From Lantana camara (lineage: Eukaryota; Streptophyta; Magnoliopsida; Lamiales; Verbenaceae), in NCBI GenBank assembly GCA_037501455.1, contig CM074856.1, positions 101,525,001-101,589,000 on the forward strand: a stretch of 64,000 nucleotides of DNA, written 5' to 3'. The translations under genes and the position numbers were made by a program. The notes below the pieces were generated by a model. That model saw nothing but the letters and a program-made list of their open reading frames with translations, ran no database searches and was not told the origin of the DNA. Positions 44,441 through 55,545 of this stretch are shown here, piece after piece (the stretch's first letter is position 1; every line of letters starts with the position of its first letter).

Positions 44441-45689
44441 GAACGCATTACTAGACAACCAAAGAGATGGTATGGTTTTCTCCACCAAACATCTCAAATG
44501 GATAATGATCCATTAACTTATGAGGAGGCACTGTTAGATTCAGACTCTGAACAGTGGAAAGAATCAATGAAATCCGAAATGGATTCCATGTACTCTAACC
44601 AAGTTTGGACCTTGGTTGATCCACCTGATGGGATCAGGGCCATAGGGTGTAAATGGATATATAAGCGCAAGCTTGCAGTAGATGGAAGTGTGGCAGCCTT
44701 TAAAGCAAGATTAGTTGCTAAGGGGTTTACTCAAAGACCAGGTGTAGACTTTGATAAAACCTTCTCCCCGGTTGCAATGCAAAAATCCATTAGGATCCTA
44801 CTGGCCATTGCGGCATATTATGACTATGAGATATGGCAAATGGATGTGAAAACTGCCTTTCTCAATGGAGAAGTTGACAAAGACATTTACATGGAGGAAC
44901 CCATGGGTTTCACATTCAGTGAGAGCGAGCAAAAGGTTTGCAAGCTTCAACGTTCAATCTACGGATTGAAACAAGCTTCTAGGAATTGGAACATTCGATT
45001 TGATGAAGCAGTCCAATCTTTTGGGTTTATTCAAAAATCCGAATGAGCCCTGCGTGTACAAGAAAGAATTGGAAGCCTCAGTTCAATTTCGGGTACTTTA
45101 TGTAGATGACATCCTCCTCATTGCGAATGCGAAGAATGATATGAAAGTAACAAAGTCTTGGTTATCGAACCAATTTGAGATGAAGGATCTTGGTGATGCA
45201 TCCTACATTCTCGATATAAAGATCTATCGAGATAGATCTTAGAGACTATTAGGATTATCACTGTCGGTTTACATAGATAAAGTACTAAAGAGATTTAGTA
45301 TGGAAGAATCCAAACGTGGAAAACTTCCAATGGGCCCGGGAACAGTTCTTTCGAAGAAGCTGTGTCCCAAGACTGAACTTGAGAAGTCCAGGATGTCCAA
45401 AATTCCTTATGCATCAGCTATAGGAAGCATAATGTATGCGATGCTATGTACTCGATCGGATGTGGCTTTTGCACTTAGTGTAACTAGTCGATTCCAATCT
45501 GACCCTGGTGAAGGTCACTGGACTGCTATAAAGAATATCCTTAAGTACTTACGAAGAACTAAGGATTTATTGCTAGTTTACGGAGGCCAGCAAGATCTTT
45601 TCATTAGAGGATACTGTGATGCAAGCTTTGCATCAGGCATGGATGACTTTAAATCCATGCCAGGATACATATTCTGCCTGAACGGCGGA
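44441..45689 (+). pseudogene. Copia II reverse transcriptase and truncated RNase H
   Basis: A long open part (44369-45046) has DNDPLTYEEALLDSDSEQW, GCKWIYKRKLAVDGS, QMDVKTAFLNGEVD and SIYGLKQASRNWNIRF. After a frameshift near 45040 the catalytic YVDDILLI follows (about 45099). A stop is at 45240, then PYASAIGSIMYAMLCTRSDV and the RNase H piece GYCDASFASGMDDFKSMPGY. It ends at FCLNGG (45689), where the next codons are gypsy LTR. About one third of RNase H is lost. Confidence 0.9.
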
Positions 45690-45696
45690 GTCGAGC
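45684..45696. other. Junction of copia II RNase H and gypsy III LTR
   Basis: Left of 45690 the sequence is copia coding DNA. From 45690 it follows the gypsy III 3' LTR from 55895. Only one to three bases could be shared, so the join is an illegitimate break rather than an insertion with target duplication. Confidence 0.8.
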
Positions 45697-47260
45697 ACTG
45701 GGATCCCCAGGGCACCGCGTAATCTGTCTACCTACCTTTTATTACTATTAGGTGAGGTGAAGTTAAAATGTTTCCAAATTGGAACCACGATTATACTATC
45801 GTATCATATGTTTTGAAATTCAAAGTTAAACCTCGTTTTGAACTATCCCTTTTATTGGGACATTCTTTTGAAAGGATCATTCATACTTTCATAGTATACC
45901 TTGATCAACAACACATGTTTTCCAAAGTTCTGCATTCTTGTTCAAAGACAGTTACATGTTCTGCATATGTTTTCAAACTACAGTGTCACATGTTTTACAG
46001 ACAGCATCACATGTTTTACAGACAACATCATATGTTTACAGACAGTTTCACATGTTATAGTTAGCACCCGGAGTGGTATTCTGGTCACTGCTAATCTTGA
46101 AATGCAAGCATACAGTTTACAGTTTGGGCCCGGTGGTTATGTGTGGAGGTGATGTTCGGGAGGTGTGCGCCAATGACATCACCAATACCTGCCGCCACAA
46201 TTAGACAATTGACACCGACTTTTAACGGGAGGTTTGTTAAGTCAGGACAATCTGTCTGGGAACAGACAGCAAATCTGTTCCCATTACATGTTTACAGGTC
46301 GCCTAGGGCTATCTACCCGAAGTGACAACCGGTGGAGGATGGTGCATGTTTGTATGTGTTAGTGGAGTATTGTTGACCTTGGTCTGATACTCTACTGTGT
46401 GTGGAGTTATTGTTGACCTCGGTCCGATACTCTACGAAATCATGTTTTCTAGAGTAAGGATGGAGAAGCCTAGCTTGCGGGCAAAATTATGTTTCATAAA
46501 GGATGGTTCATATTTGGAAAAGTTCACTTTAGCCTTATCCCGTTTTATGAAAGAACTATGAACCATCTACAGCATATGTGTGCGCGTGTGATAGCATTCA
46601 TGAAAAGAGTTTTGAAACTTATATTCTTTTATAGCATGGCATTCAAACAGTTTTATCAATCGAACTTGTTTCAAGTTCTTCTAACAATTTTGAACTACAC
46701 TTCAAGTTCTTTATCACTCAACACTTTCTTTAAAGTATTCCCTCACTTAGTCCTTTTGACTAATACCTTTCCTGTTTTCTTACCTCGTGGTTTTAGGTCT
46801 TGCAGCCGCAGTCTAGAGGTATCTTGAAGCTCTAGATTGTCACTTTTGTTTCTGTCAGGACTTAGTATTACTTTCTGTTGTGTCCTGCATATGTTTTATG
46901 GCTGCATCACTTCATGTTTCTGAATACTTGAGTATCTTTGTTATACTCTTTCTGCTACTCTGGTACCGATATCTTGAACTCTACTATAACGGAACTTATA
47001 TGTGAATATGTTATATGTTCTGACATGCCAAGTCTCTCTTACACGATCAATATGTTCTTGCTTGTTACATGCCATCACGCACATGTTTTGAAATGTTTTA
47101 AAATACTCTGATTTTCGGATGTATAGCCACATCATTATACATGTATAGTTCTGAGATAGATAGCCATTCGCTGGAGTATTTCTTGAGTAGTGGCTCACAC
47201 CACAGTGTGGGGGTTGAGACGCCGCTCTCCCCCTGTTCCAGTACGGGTGGGGGCGTTACA
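45690..47260 (+). mobile_element. Gypsy III 5' LTR, right part only
   Basis: It matches 55895-57523 closely and ends GGGTGGGGGCGTTACA. It holds a donor-like ATTAG|GTGAGG (donor 45752), TTTGGGCCCG at 46123, and CTAAT (46760) with pyrimidines and TTTTAG (46796) as a 3' acceptor-like module. U3 and the promoter are missing. Confidence 0.9.
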
Positions 47261-47268
47261 GCCTGAGG

Positions 47269-47280
47269 TGGTATCAGAGC
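47269..47280 (+). other. Primer-binding site of gypsy III
   Basis: TGGTATCAGAGC lies eight bases after the LTR end at 47260. Confidence 0.94.
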
Positions 47281-47447
47281 ATCTGGTTAAGTAAGAAGAG
47301 ACTTAATCTAGATTGCTCTCATGTTGCATCATGGATTGTACACGCATTGAATCCAGGATCATTCTCATATTGCATCGAGATAGGATATTTGGGGGTTGCA
47401 TGTTTCTGTTATCTGGATTTCATATATGTGGTATCTTCTGTAGAGCT

Positions 47448-48131
47448 ATGGCAGTTCAACCACACCAGGATCCTAATCAGCAGATGGATGAGGGTTTCTT
47501 TGAGCAGTTTGAGGCCCCGCGTACTGTGGCAGTTTCTCGCCGTGGAGGCACTCGTTTCTATACATGGCGTAGGTCTAGGAATAGTGGCAGCCCTGGGTAT
47601 TCCTATCCTAACAGAGTTGTGCACTATCTCGAGTCTGAGAGAGATGGTTACTTTCAGGAGTATCAGAGGACCCGTGAGGTCAGGTTGGAGTCTATGTGCC
47701 AGCAGGATCAGTCACTGCAATACCAGATTGATAGGGACATTGTTCGTGAGCATGCTGCAGAGATGACTCATATTGCTGATCAGAGAGCTGCTCGTATTGC
47801 TGACTTGGAGGCAGATCTTATGCAGATGACTATCGACCGCGACACTTCTATGGAGCGTCACCAGCACTACCGTGCCCGCGTGAGAGCTCACCTGTATGAT
47901 ACCTATCACTTGTCTGATGAGCAGGCAGTTGAGGAGGTCGAGGGCCAGGATGTCAGTCTGGCTTCTCAGGATCCCGAGCCTATGCAGGAGCAGTCTGATG
48001 GAGGCGATGGAGGATCGGATGATGATGATGACGATGGCGGAGATGACCCAGCAGGACACGGACAGGGCGAGGTTGTTGCTGTTTCTAATGACACCACCAG
48101 GGGTTCTTTGGACCTCAGTTATCAGGGTTGA
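47448..48131 (+). CDS. Extra ORF between primer site and gag; coiled-coil, acidic tail
   Basis: An intact frame of 227 codons starts MAVQPHQDPNQQMDEGFFEQ (AGCTATGGC context) and ends SLDLSYQG; the same frame opens further up, with an earlier ATG at 47313. Residues about 60-150 are rich in charged and hydrophobic residues (YLESERDGYFQEYQRTREV, HIADQRAARIADLEADLMQM) and look like a coiled coil. The tail is very acidic with a run of six Asp and many Gly. No Gag, Pol or known enzyme motif is seen, so I do not name a function. It stays open although gag-pol behind it is broken about every 400 bases. Extra ORFs upstream of gag are known in some plant gypsy groups; whether this one has relatives is unchecked. 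It could be antisilencing, structural or simply lucky. Confidence 0.65.
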   Translation: MAVQPHQDPNQQMDEGFFEQFEAPRTVAVSRRGGTRFYTWRRSRNSGSPGYSYPNRVVHYLESERDGYFQEYQRTREVRLESMCQQDQSLQYQIDRDIVREHAAEMTHIADQRAARIADLEADLMQMTIDRDTSMERHQHYRARVRAHLYDTYHLSDEQAVEEVEGQDVSLASQDPEPMQEQSDGGDGGSDDDDDDGGDDPAGHGQGEVVAVSNDTTRGSLDLSYQG

Positions 48132-48936
48132 TTGCTGATTGGAGGTTTCTGTATATAGTATATATCTATCTATGGATGGCGGACGTATAGCCGGGATAGT
48201 TCACGACTGACTTTTGGATGAGGGGATGTATAGCTATGGTAGATGATCCCCGATTTTTGGCACCACGGATGACGGTTTAGATGACATGGTACCTACTATA
48301 GGTTATTTTCAGTAGGGTTGGACGGATTGGTAAGGCCTGTAAGGGAGTCAACTCGATAGTATCGGGTCCTCCCCATTTTGAATTAATACTATTAACATGT
48401 GGCCTGTAGTAAATTTTACCAAACCTTGCACAGTCATAACACTTTCGGCTTTACATTATCTGTTTACTGCTTTCCATAACTGTCATTGCATGAGTCCTAG
48501 AGTGCTTCAAGATACCATTAGGGCCGATAGTAGGATCATGACATTTCATTTATTGATTGCATGCTATTATTCTTGATATGTTGAATACGCTTCTGGATAT
48601 GTTGATCATACTTCTGATCATGTTACAGTTCTGGCTGATATGACAGTACATGTTCTGTTCTCGTTTATATGTTGATCATGTTTCGGGATATGTTATACAT
48701 GTTTCTGATATGTTGATATGTTACACGAGCTTTTGTTCCCGTTTACATGTTGTCTGATAGTTGTTCATGATTATATGACATGTTGAAATCTTTGCTGACA
48801 TGTTGTTGTGGGAATGAATTGTTCTCATACTTATATGTGACTACATGGAAATGTGAATACGTGGTTACGGATTCTTTGAATCATTATATGTCATGCATCG
48901 AATATATATCTGAATACTTGTGAATTTAGTAATAAC

Positions 48937-50008
48937 ATGCCACCAAGAAGAGCACCCCGGAATCGTGTACCACCACTGCCACCCCAAAAGAGATGTCACG
49001 CCACACCAAAGAGATGTCACGCCACCCCCTGAACGGGAGGGAACCCCGGAATTAAGGGATGTGCTACGACAATTTATGAAAGCTTGTAATCAGAGAGATA
49101 ATCCTCATAATGAAAGGTCACTGGAAAATTTTTTGAGGATGAATCCACCTATGTTCTATGGAGAACCGAATGACCTAAAGGCTGAGAATTGGATTACTAG
49201 TCTTGAGAAGATTTTCGAAGCTATGGAAATGTACCCAGAGGATCGTGAACGAGTTCGATATGCTACTTTTCTTATGGAAGTAGCTGCATACAATTAGTGG
49301 AAGCACGTTCAGCACATGTGGATTGAGAACAACGTTGAAGGAAGTTGGGATGAGTTTATAGGAGAGTTCCAGCAGAAGTAAAAGCCTCAAGTAACTCGTG
49401 ACTCACGAGAGGCTGAGTTTATGAGTTTGGTTCGGGGAACTATGAATGTTATGGAATATGAGGCTAGGTTTGTGAGGCTGATCAAGTATGCGCCTCATAT
49501 TCTAAATGATGAGCGTCGCAAGACGAAGAGGTTTATTTATGGACTGAAGCCCGAACTTCGGTGGGCACTTGCTTCTTTGGATATTGAAAACTACAAAAGA
49601 GCTGTTGAAAAGGCACTAAAGGTTGAAGCTGCCCACAAGGAGATCAAGATAACTACTGCACGTTAAGGACCTTCTAACCCTAAGCCTTATCAAGGGAACA
49701 AGCGACCATCCGAATCTTTTCCCCAAGGAACCGGAAAGAAGCCAATGGTAGCACCACAACCTCAGCAGCAGAAGGCTCCACAGAGACAGCAAGCACAGAA
49801 GCAGAAAGCGCCACAACAGTACCAGAGGGTGTCACAACAGCAGAGAGCACCTCAGCCAGGTCCAGAGGAAATTGTTTGTCAATATTGTTGCCGAACGGGA
49901 CGCACTAAGGAGAACTGTCGCAAGAAAACTGGACAGTGTTTCGTGTGTGGTTCGCCTGAGCACCAGATGGATAGCTGCCCGAACAAGATTAAGAGATATG
50001 CGGTCTAG
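48937..50008 (+). pseudogene. gag: Gypsy III gag, broken
   Basis: Starts MPPRRAPRNRVPPLPPQ at 48937, the usual chromovirus Gag opening. A short duplication AGAGATGTCACGCCAC (about 48989-49023) coincides with a frame change to RDVTPPPEREGTPELRDVLR. The Gag domain follows (NPPMFYGEPNDLKAENWITS, RVRYATFLMEVAAYN), with stops near 49297, 49380 and 49665. The C-terminus has a Gln-rich linker and two knuckles: CQYCCRTGRTKENC, where the usual His is replaced by Arg, and the intact CFVCGSPEHQMDSC. Gag would form the particle around the RNA. Confidence 0.9.
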
Positions 50009-50535
50009 GATAAAGGAAAAACGTTGGTGGGTACAACGAACAAACCGGTGGTCAAACGCAAAACTTATGCTTTGGATGGTAATGAGGAGGTTGATCCTTC
50101 GTCTGTTGTGGAAGGCATTGTGCACATTCTTAACAAGCCAGTTAAGCTCTTGTATGACCCTGGTGCCATGCATTCATTTGTTGTATCTAAATTATGTGCG
50201 CATTTACAGTTTTCACTTGAATACTTGCCATATAAATTTGAAGTGAGTTCTCCTTTGGGAACTTGCGTTGTTACGGATCAAGTATATAAACGCTGCCTAT
50301 ATGTATTGGTACCCGTTGTTACCCGACGGATCTTATTGAGTTGCCGATGACAAGATACGATGTTATACTTGGTATGGATTGGTTGTTTAAGTACCGAGCT
50401 AAGTTGGATTGTTACAAGAAAGAGGTCATCTTGGAAGAAGATGAGAGCCGGACATCAGAAAGGAAAGTTGAGAAGTTATCAGTTGTTTCTTCGATGGAAG
50501 CTAAGAAGTTGATTTAGGAAGGAGCTAGCGGATTT
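50009..50535 (+). pseudogene. Gypsy III protease region, broken
   Basis: The aspartic protease site reads LLYDPGAMHSFV near 50150, with Pro in place of the usual Ser or Thr after the catalytic Asp. A stop precedes it (about 50006) and others follow (50348, 50516). YDVILGMDWLFKYRA in another frame (about 50356) is the second conserved protease segment. Confidence 0.85.
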
Positions 50536-51940
50536 GTGGCTTATCTTTTGAATAGACCGAAAGATCAACTTAAGATCGAAGAAGTGAAAGTGGTGAACGA
50601 ATTCTTAGAGGTGTTTCCTAAACATTTAAATTCATTACCTCCTGACCGAGAGTTGGAGTTTACAATCGAGATGATATCGGGAGCCGAACCGTACTCAAAG
50701 ACACCTTACAGAATGGCTCCAGCTAAATTGGAAGAACTGAGGAAGCAATTGGACGAACAGATAGAGTCTGGATATGTTCGACCGAGCACATCGCCGTGGG
50801 GAGCGCCTGTGCTTTTTGTTAAGAAGAAGAATGGATCATTGCGTTTATGCATTGACTATTGAGAGCTGAACAGGATGACGATCAAGAATAAGTATCCTCT
50901 CCCTCATATAGAAGAGCTGTTCGATATACTACAAGGATCGAAGGTCTACTCTAATTTAGATCTAAGACAAGGATATTATCAATTGAAGATCAGGGAAGTA
51001 GATATTTTGAAGACTGCTTTCAACAGCCGATACGGACATTATGAGTTTATAGTAATGCCGTTTGGTTTGATAAACGCACCAGCTGCACTCATGGATATGA
51101 TGCACAGTATATTCAAGCCGTTTCTCGACAAGTTTGTAGTAATCTTCATCGACGATATCTTGGTGTTTTCAAAGACACCGGAGAAGCATGCCGAACATCT
51201 TCGAATCGTGTTACACACTTTGCTGGATCACAAGCTATATGCAAAGTTCAGCAAATGTGAATTCTGGCTTGAGAAAGTTACATTTCTCGGACACATCATA
51301 TCAGGATCAGGAATCGAAGTAGATCCCTCGAAGATCGAAACGATCATGGATTGGAAGTCACCGAAGAATCCATCAGAAGGGATGAGTTTTCTAGGACTAG
51401 CTAGTTACTACCGAAGGTTTGTCAAAGATTTCTCGAAGATAGCTACACCTCTCACTAAGTTAACCAAGAAAGACGGAAATTTGAATGGACTGAGAAGTGT
51501 GAACAAAGTTTTCAAAGACTGAAGGAAATACTAACAATTGCACCCGTGTTAGCGTTACCAGAAGGAAAAGAAGGTTACACTGTCTACACCGATGCTTCGA
51601 AAGAAGGACTAGGAGGAGTTTTGATGCAGAATGGAAAAGTGATTGCGTATGAATCAAGAAAACTTAAAACGCATGAAGTTAACTACCCGACACATGATTT
51701 GGAGTTAGCCGCGATAGTTTTCGCTCTTGGGAAGTGGAGACATTACCTGTATGGGGTTACGTTTGAGATCTTAACTGATCACAAGAGCATACGATATCTA
51801 TTCCCTCAGAAGGAGTTGAATATGCGACAGAGGAGATGGATGGAATTTCTGGAAGACTATGATTGCATTATTCAGTACCATCCAGGAAAGGCAAATGTTG
51901 TAGCCGATGCACTAAGCAGGAAAGTTCGTCTGGCACAGAT
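50536..51940 (+). pseudogene. Gypsy III reverse transcriptase and RNase H, broken
   Basis: RT begins around [18 protein letters not shown], with [20 protein letters not shown] and LRLCIDY, where the next codon (normally Arg) is a stop at 50860-50862. It resumes with [40 protein letters not shown] and the catalytic FIDDILVFS (FIDD at 51145-51156). A frameshift near 51470 leads to RNase [19 protein letters not shown] (Asp at 51591), [18 protein letters not shown] and ADALSRK near 51905. In intact relatives this makes cDNA and removes the RNA strand. Confidence 0.92.
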
Positions 51941-53456
51941 TTCTACCAATCCCGAGATTGATCAAAGAGAAAGAATGGAGGTGATAACTAAAGCTCGAAT
52001 CGCGAATGTTGTGATGATATCACCATTGAAAGAGCAAGTGTTGGAAGCTCAGAAGAACGACAAGTGGATCAAGAAATGTCTCGAATCTAAGGAGAAAGAT
52101 GATGAGACTAAGTTTAGGGTTGATGAACATGGAACATTGAGGTACAAAGGTCGAGTATGCTTACCAACTGCTTTGAGGAAAGAGATTCTTGACGAAGCGC
52201 ACAAGACTAAGTATACGATACATCCTGGAGGCACTAAGATGTATCAAGAGGTTAAGATGCATTTCTGGTGGAACGGAATGAAGAGAGAGATAGCCAACTA
52301 TGTCAAGAAGTGTTTAACTTGTCAGAAAGTTAAAGCTGAGCACCAGAAGCCGAGTGGGAAGTTGCAACCATTACCGATTCCGACATGGAAATGGGAGCAA
52401 ATCACGATGGATTTTGTCACTGGATTACCCAAAGTCAGAGGAGGACAAGATAGTATCTGGGTGATCATTGATCGATTGACAAAGTCAGCGCACTTTTTGC
52501 CAATAAAGATGACGGATAAGGTCAGCACGTTGGCAAAGCTCTATCAACAAGAGATTGTCAGATTACACGGAGTTCCGAACAGCATAGTATTGGACAGAGA
52601 TCCGAAATTCATGTCGTAATTGTGGAAAGAGATTCAGACCTTGATGGGAACAAAGTTGAACTTCACTACTGCAGCACATCCTCAGATGGATGGACAATTA
52701 GAAAGGATGATTAAATACCTGGAAGATATGCTAAGAGCTTGCGCTTTGGACTTCCAAGAAAGTTGGAAAGAGTGTTTACCTCTTGTGGAGTTTGCATACA
52801 ATAATAGTTATCAAGCTTCTATTAAAGCTGCTCTATATGAAGCCCTTTACAGAAGGAAATGTAGATCCCCGTTATACTGGGATTTGGATGAAGCAAGATG
52901 TACTGAGGAGGGACCAATCAAAGTGAATTCAGCTAAATGGATAAGAGAAGCGACGGAGAAGATTCAGATCATTCGCCAGAGAATGAAAGCTGCACAGGAC
53001 AGGCAGAAGAGTTATGCTGATCGACGAAGAAGGGATTTAGAATTCGCAGTGGGAGAAAAGGTATTTCTGAACGCATTGCAAAGGAAAGATTTTTCCGAAT
53101 TGGGAAAGGTGGAAAGTTAAACCCGAGATATGTTGGACCGTATGAGATACTGGAGAGAGTCGGACTGACTGCTTATAGATTGGATTTGCCTATAGGTTTA
53201 ACAGGAATCCACAATGTATTTCATGTATCTCAGCTTCGCAAGTGTTTCTCAGATGAGACAGAGGTTGTGCCGGTAGAAGAGACACCCTTGGAACCGAATT
53301 TGACTTATGTTTTGAAGCCCACTAAGATTCTAGATAGGAAGTTTCAAGAGCTGAGGAATAGGAAAATTCCTTTGGTTAAAGTCCTTTGGAAGGGACATGG
53401 GATAGAAGAGGCAACCTAGGAGACAGAAGAGAAAATTCAGAAGCATCGCCCCGAGT
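51941..53456 (+). pseudogene. Gypsy III integrase and chromodomain, broken
   Basis: The HHCC finger ([11 protein letters not shown] to [11 protein letters not shown], about 52200-52340) is followed by the core: MDFVTGLP (about 52407), VLDRDPKF (near 52590, Leu for the usual Ser), a stop at 52616-52618, then AAHPQMDGQLERMIK with the catalytic Glu. A frame change near 53100 leads to LPIGLTGIHNVFHVSQLRKC and the chromodomain RKIPLVKVLWKGHGIEEAT, whose next Trp codon is now TAG (53417-53419). Chromodomains steer chromovirus integration toward marked chromatin. After that stop the same frame stays open to about 53456. Confidence 0.92.
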
Positions 53457-53475
53457 TGTTTACAGTCACAGCGGA

Positions 53476-53495
53476 AGAATCTGAGGACAGATTCT
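53476..53495 (+). other. Pre-PPT hairpin of gypsy III
   Basis: AGAATCTG-AGGA-CAGATTCT is a perfect 8-bp stem with loop AGGA. It overlaps the last pol codons, and the polypurine tract AAGGAGGGG follows at about 53500. Confidence 0.75.
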
Positions 53496-53499
53496 CTTT

Positions 53500-53512
53500 A
53501 AGGAGGGGTGAT
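53500..53512 (+). other. Polypurine tract of gypsy III
   Basis: AAGGAGGGGTGAT precedes the LTR, whose first bases are worn (TATAACAGCCC for TGTAACAGCCC). Confidence 0.8.
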
Positions 53513-54586
53513 TATAACAGCCCAAAACAGGGTCTGGATGAAAACGGTAAGCTAAGGGCATTGGTAAAGCATTTATAGACCGTGATCCAACTTTTTGAAC
53601 CTTCATGCATTGCATTATTACATGAACTTTGTGCTCGTATATGATCTGACATGTTTTAAGGGGGAATTCTTGACCTTTGATACAATTTACTATTCATAAC
53701 CCGAGCCTACCTTGTTCATATGGCTACTCGAACCCTAGAGGTTCACCACACATGTTTCCCAATCGGTTGAACTTGTTTCCCAAGCTCAGAGAGTCTTTCT
53801 TAAACGATAAGGGTATTTTTGGAACTTACCGACCAAAGTTACTATTCATCTAAAAATGAGCTTTTGATTCTGATATCTTTTCCTACCCAAGTTTACAGTC
53901 AAATCGACCCTTGAGTCGAGACGAGTCTTTTGAAATCATTCTTGACATGGAAATCTATTTTGAGCATCGTTTTTATTGAAAATGTTTGAGAAAACCCTAG
54001 TTCACTATTCCTTATACGAACGATTTTCATTCGGAAAATGTTTTCTCTTCGGAATTACACTACTTGAGCTATTTCAAGATTTTTAAGTTGTTTTACAACT
54101 CTTGATTCAAACCCTAGCTTGAAAATTTGATGCGTGCGTCTGTACGTAAGAATTCACTATTCATTCTACATTTTCAACTTTTTAACGGTAAAATGTTTTA
54201 TAGTCAATATTGGACTCAAAACGCTTCTCGATTTATTTCTTTAATTTTGGAAACAATCCACACTTGCAAATCATTCTAGAAAGTCGTTTTTCACTTGTGT
54301 TGAGTTTCGAGCTCAAAACTTTTATTCACTAAAACTAATGTATCTTTCAAATGGTAAATCCGATTTCGACGTATGAATATGCGTTTCGAAGCTAATTTTT
54401 ACCCGAACGGAATGGTTATACTTCCCACCACTTACCTTCACGTTTTGGCAGTGAAATTACCGAAATACCCCCCAGCAGTCCCATTTTAGCTTTAACATGC
54501 CTAAAGCTTTCAAGAGATGCTAACCCACTTTTGCTCTCATACCCTTACCTCAATTTTATTTCCAAAGTGAGGGGCTTCTCTTCAAC

Positions 54587-54594
54587 TATAAATA
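54587..54594 (+). promoter_or_regulatory. TATA box of gypsy III LTR
   Basis: TATAAATA in CAACTATAAATAGAGGGC, followed by CTTTCTTCCTCCCTCTC 60-70 bp downstream. It sits about 1.07 kb into the LTR. Confidence 0.65.
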
Positions 54595-55378
54595 GAGGGC
54601 AAGAGGCATTTCATTCCTTGCTCAATGTTGTGTTAACAACACCCTTTCTTCCTCCCTCTCTCCCCCTCTTGCCGTCGGCCACCCCCCTCTCTCTTAGGTT
54701 AGTTTGTTTTGTTTTATGTTATGTTTTAGTTTAGTTTATGTTCTTATGTTATGGTATGTTTATATTATGTTTAGGTTGGGTCTTAGGGTCTTCCCTAAGC
54801 CATATAGGATTTTATTTTATTCATTTATTATATAGTTTTCATGATATGTTTTGATAGATGTTTATATGTTTTAATTGTTTAGTATATGCTTGAATATGTT
54901 ATGGAATGCTTTAGCATATGCTATGATCATGTGATATGGTTGTTATATTATAAGAATTAATGCATGATTATGGAATTTATATTCTTGCATGTTAGCTAAT
55001 GGAATAGTATTCTATGATTAATTATGTCACAACTTGTTCCATGTTGATATTGAATTTAATTTGTTACATGTTACATGCCTAAGGTTCATGATATGATATG
55101 ATATATGTTGAGACATGTTCTTATATGGTTATATGATTCATGAATTATGAATTGAGCTGATGATATGATATGGATTAATGGATTAGAGCCTTGATCATAT
55201 GTTATACACTTTAATAGTGTCGCATGTTATAACCTAAGATAGAATAGTGTTTCATAACTTGATTTATGCCTTAATTGGACCACTTAACTATAGGTTTTAC
55301 CTTTAACCTAGATCACACTTGATTATAATAACATGAACTTGAAACTATAGGTTATAATCAAGATCATAATTTAATTAG

Positions 55379-55545
55379 GGTGTGTGTATGTGTGCATGCC
55401 GTGTGTGTGTGTGTACGTGCATGGTGTGTGTGTGTGGGTGTGTGTGTATAGTAGGGGTTTGACCAGACATGTGAATAGTAATTGTGAATAGTAATCTAGA
55501 ATAGTAATCCTGAATAGTACTTTTGAATAGTACTTTTGAATAGTA
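55379..55545. repeat. TG microsatellite and GAATAGTA minirepeats
   Basis: An imperfect (TG)n stretch to 55450 is followed by six GAATAGTA-type units every 12-14 bases (about 55473-55545). Reading frames crossing it are artefacts of low complexity. Confidence 0.85.

Larger units (their letters stand above)
38810..45690 (+). mobile_element. Copia II: decayed Ty1/copia element, 3' end lost
   Basis: It starts with TGTTAGGAATAGTGCCC, the terminus seen in the solo LTR at 34335. The LTR's right end and a primer-binding site were not found; LTR-like DNA passes into a leader by about 40.9 kb. gag begins at 42214, followed by knuckle, protease, integrase, RT and RNase H in copia order. RNase H stops at 45689, where gypsy III LTR begins. 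The left flank is TCCAT; no matching duplication exists on the right, as expected if the end was deleted. About ten stops and frameshifts make it inactive. Confidence 0.88.
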
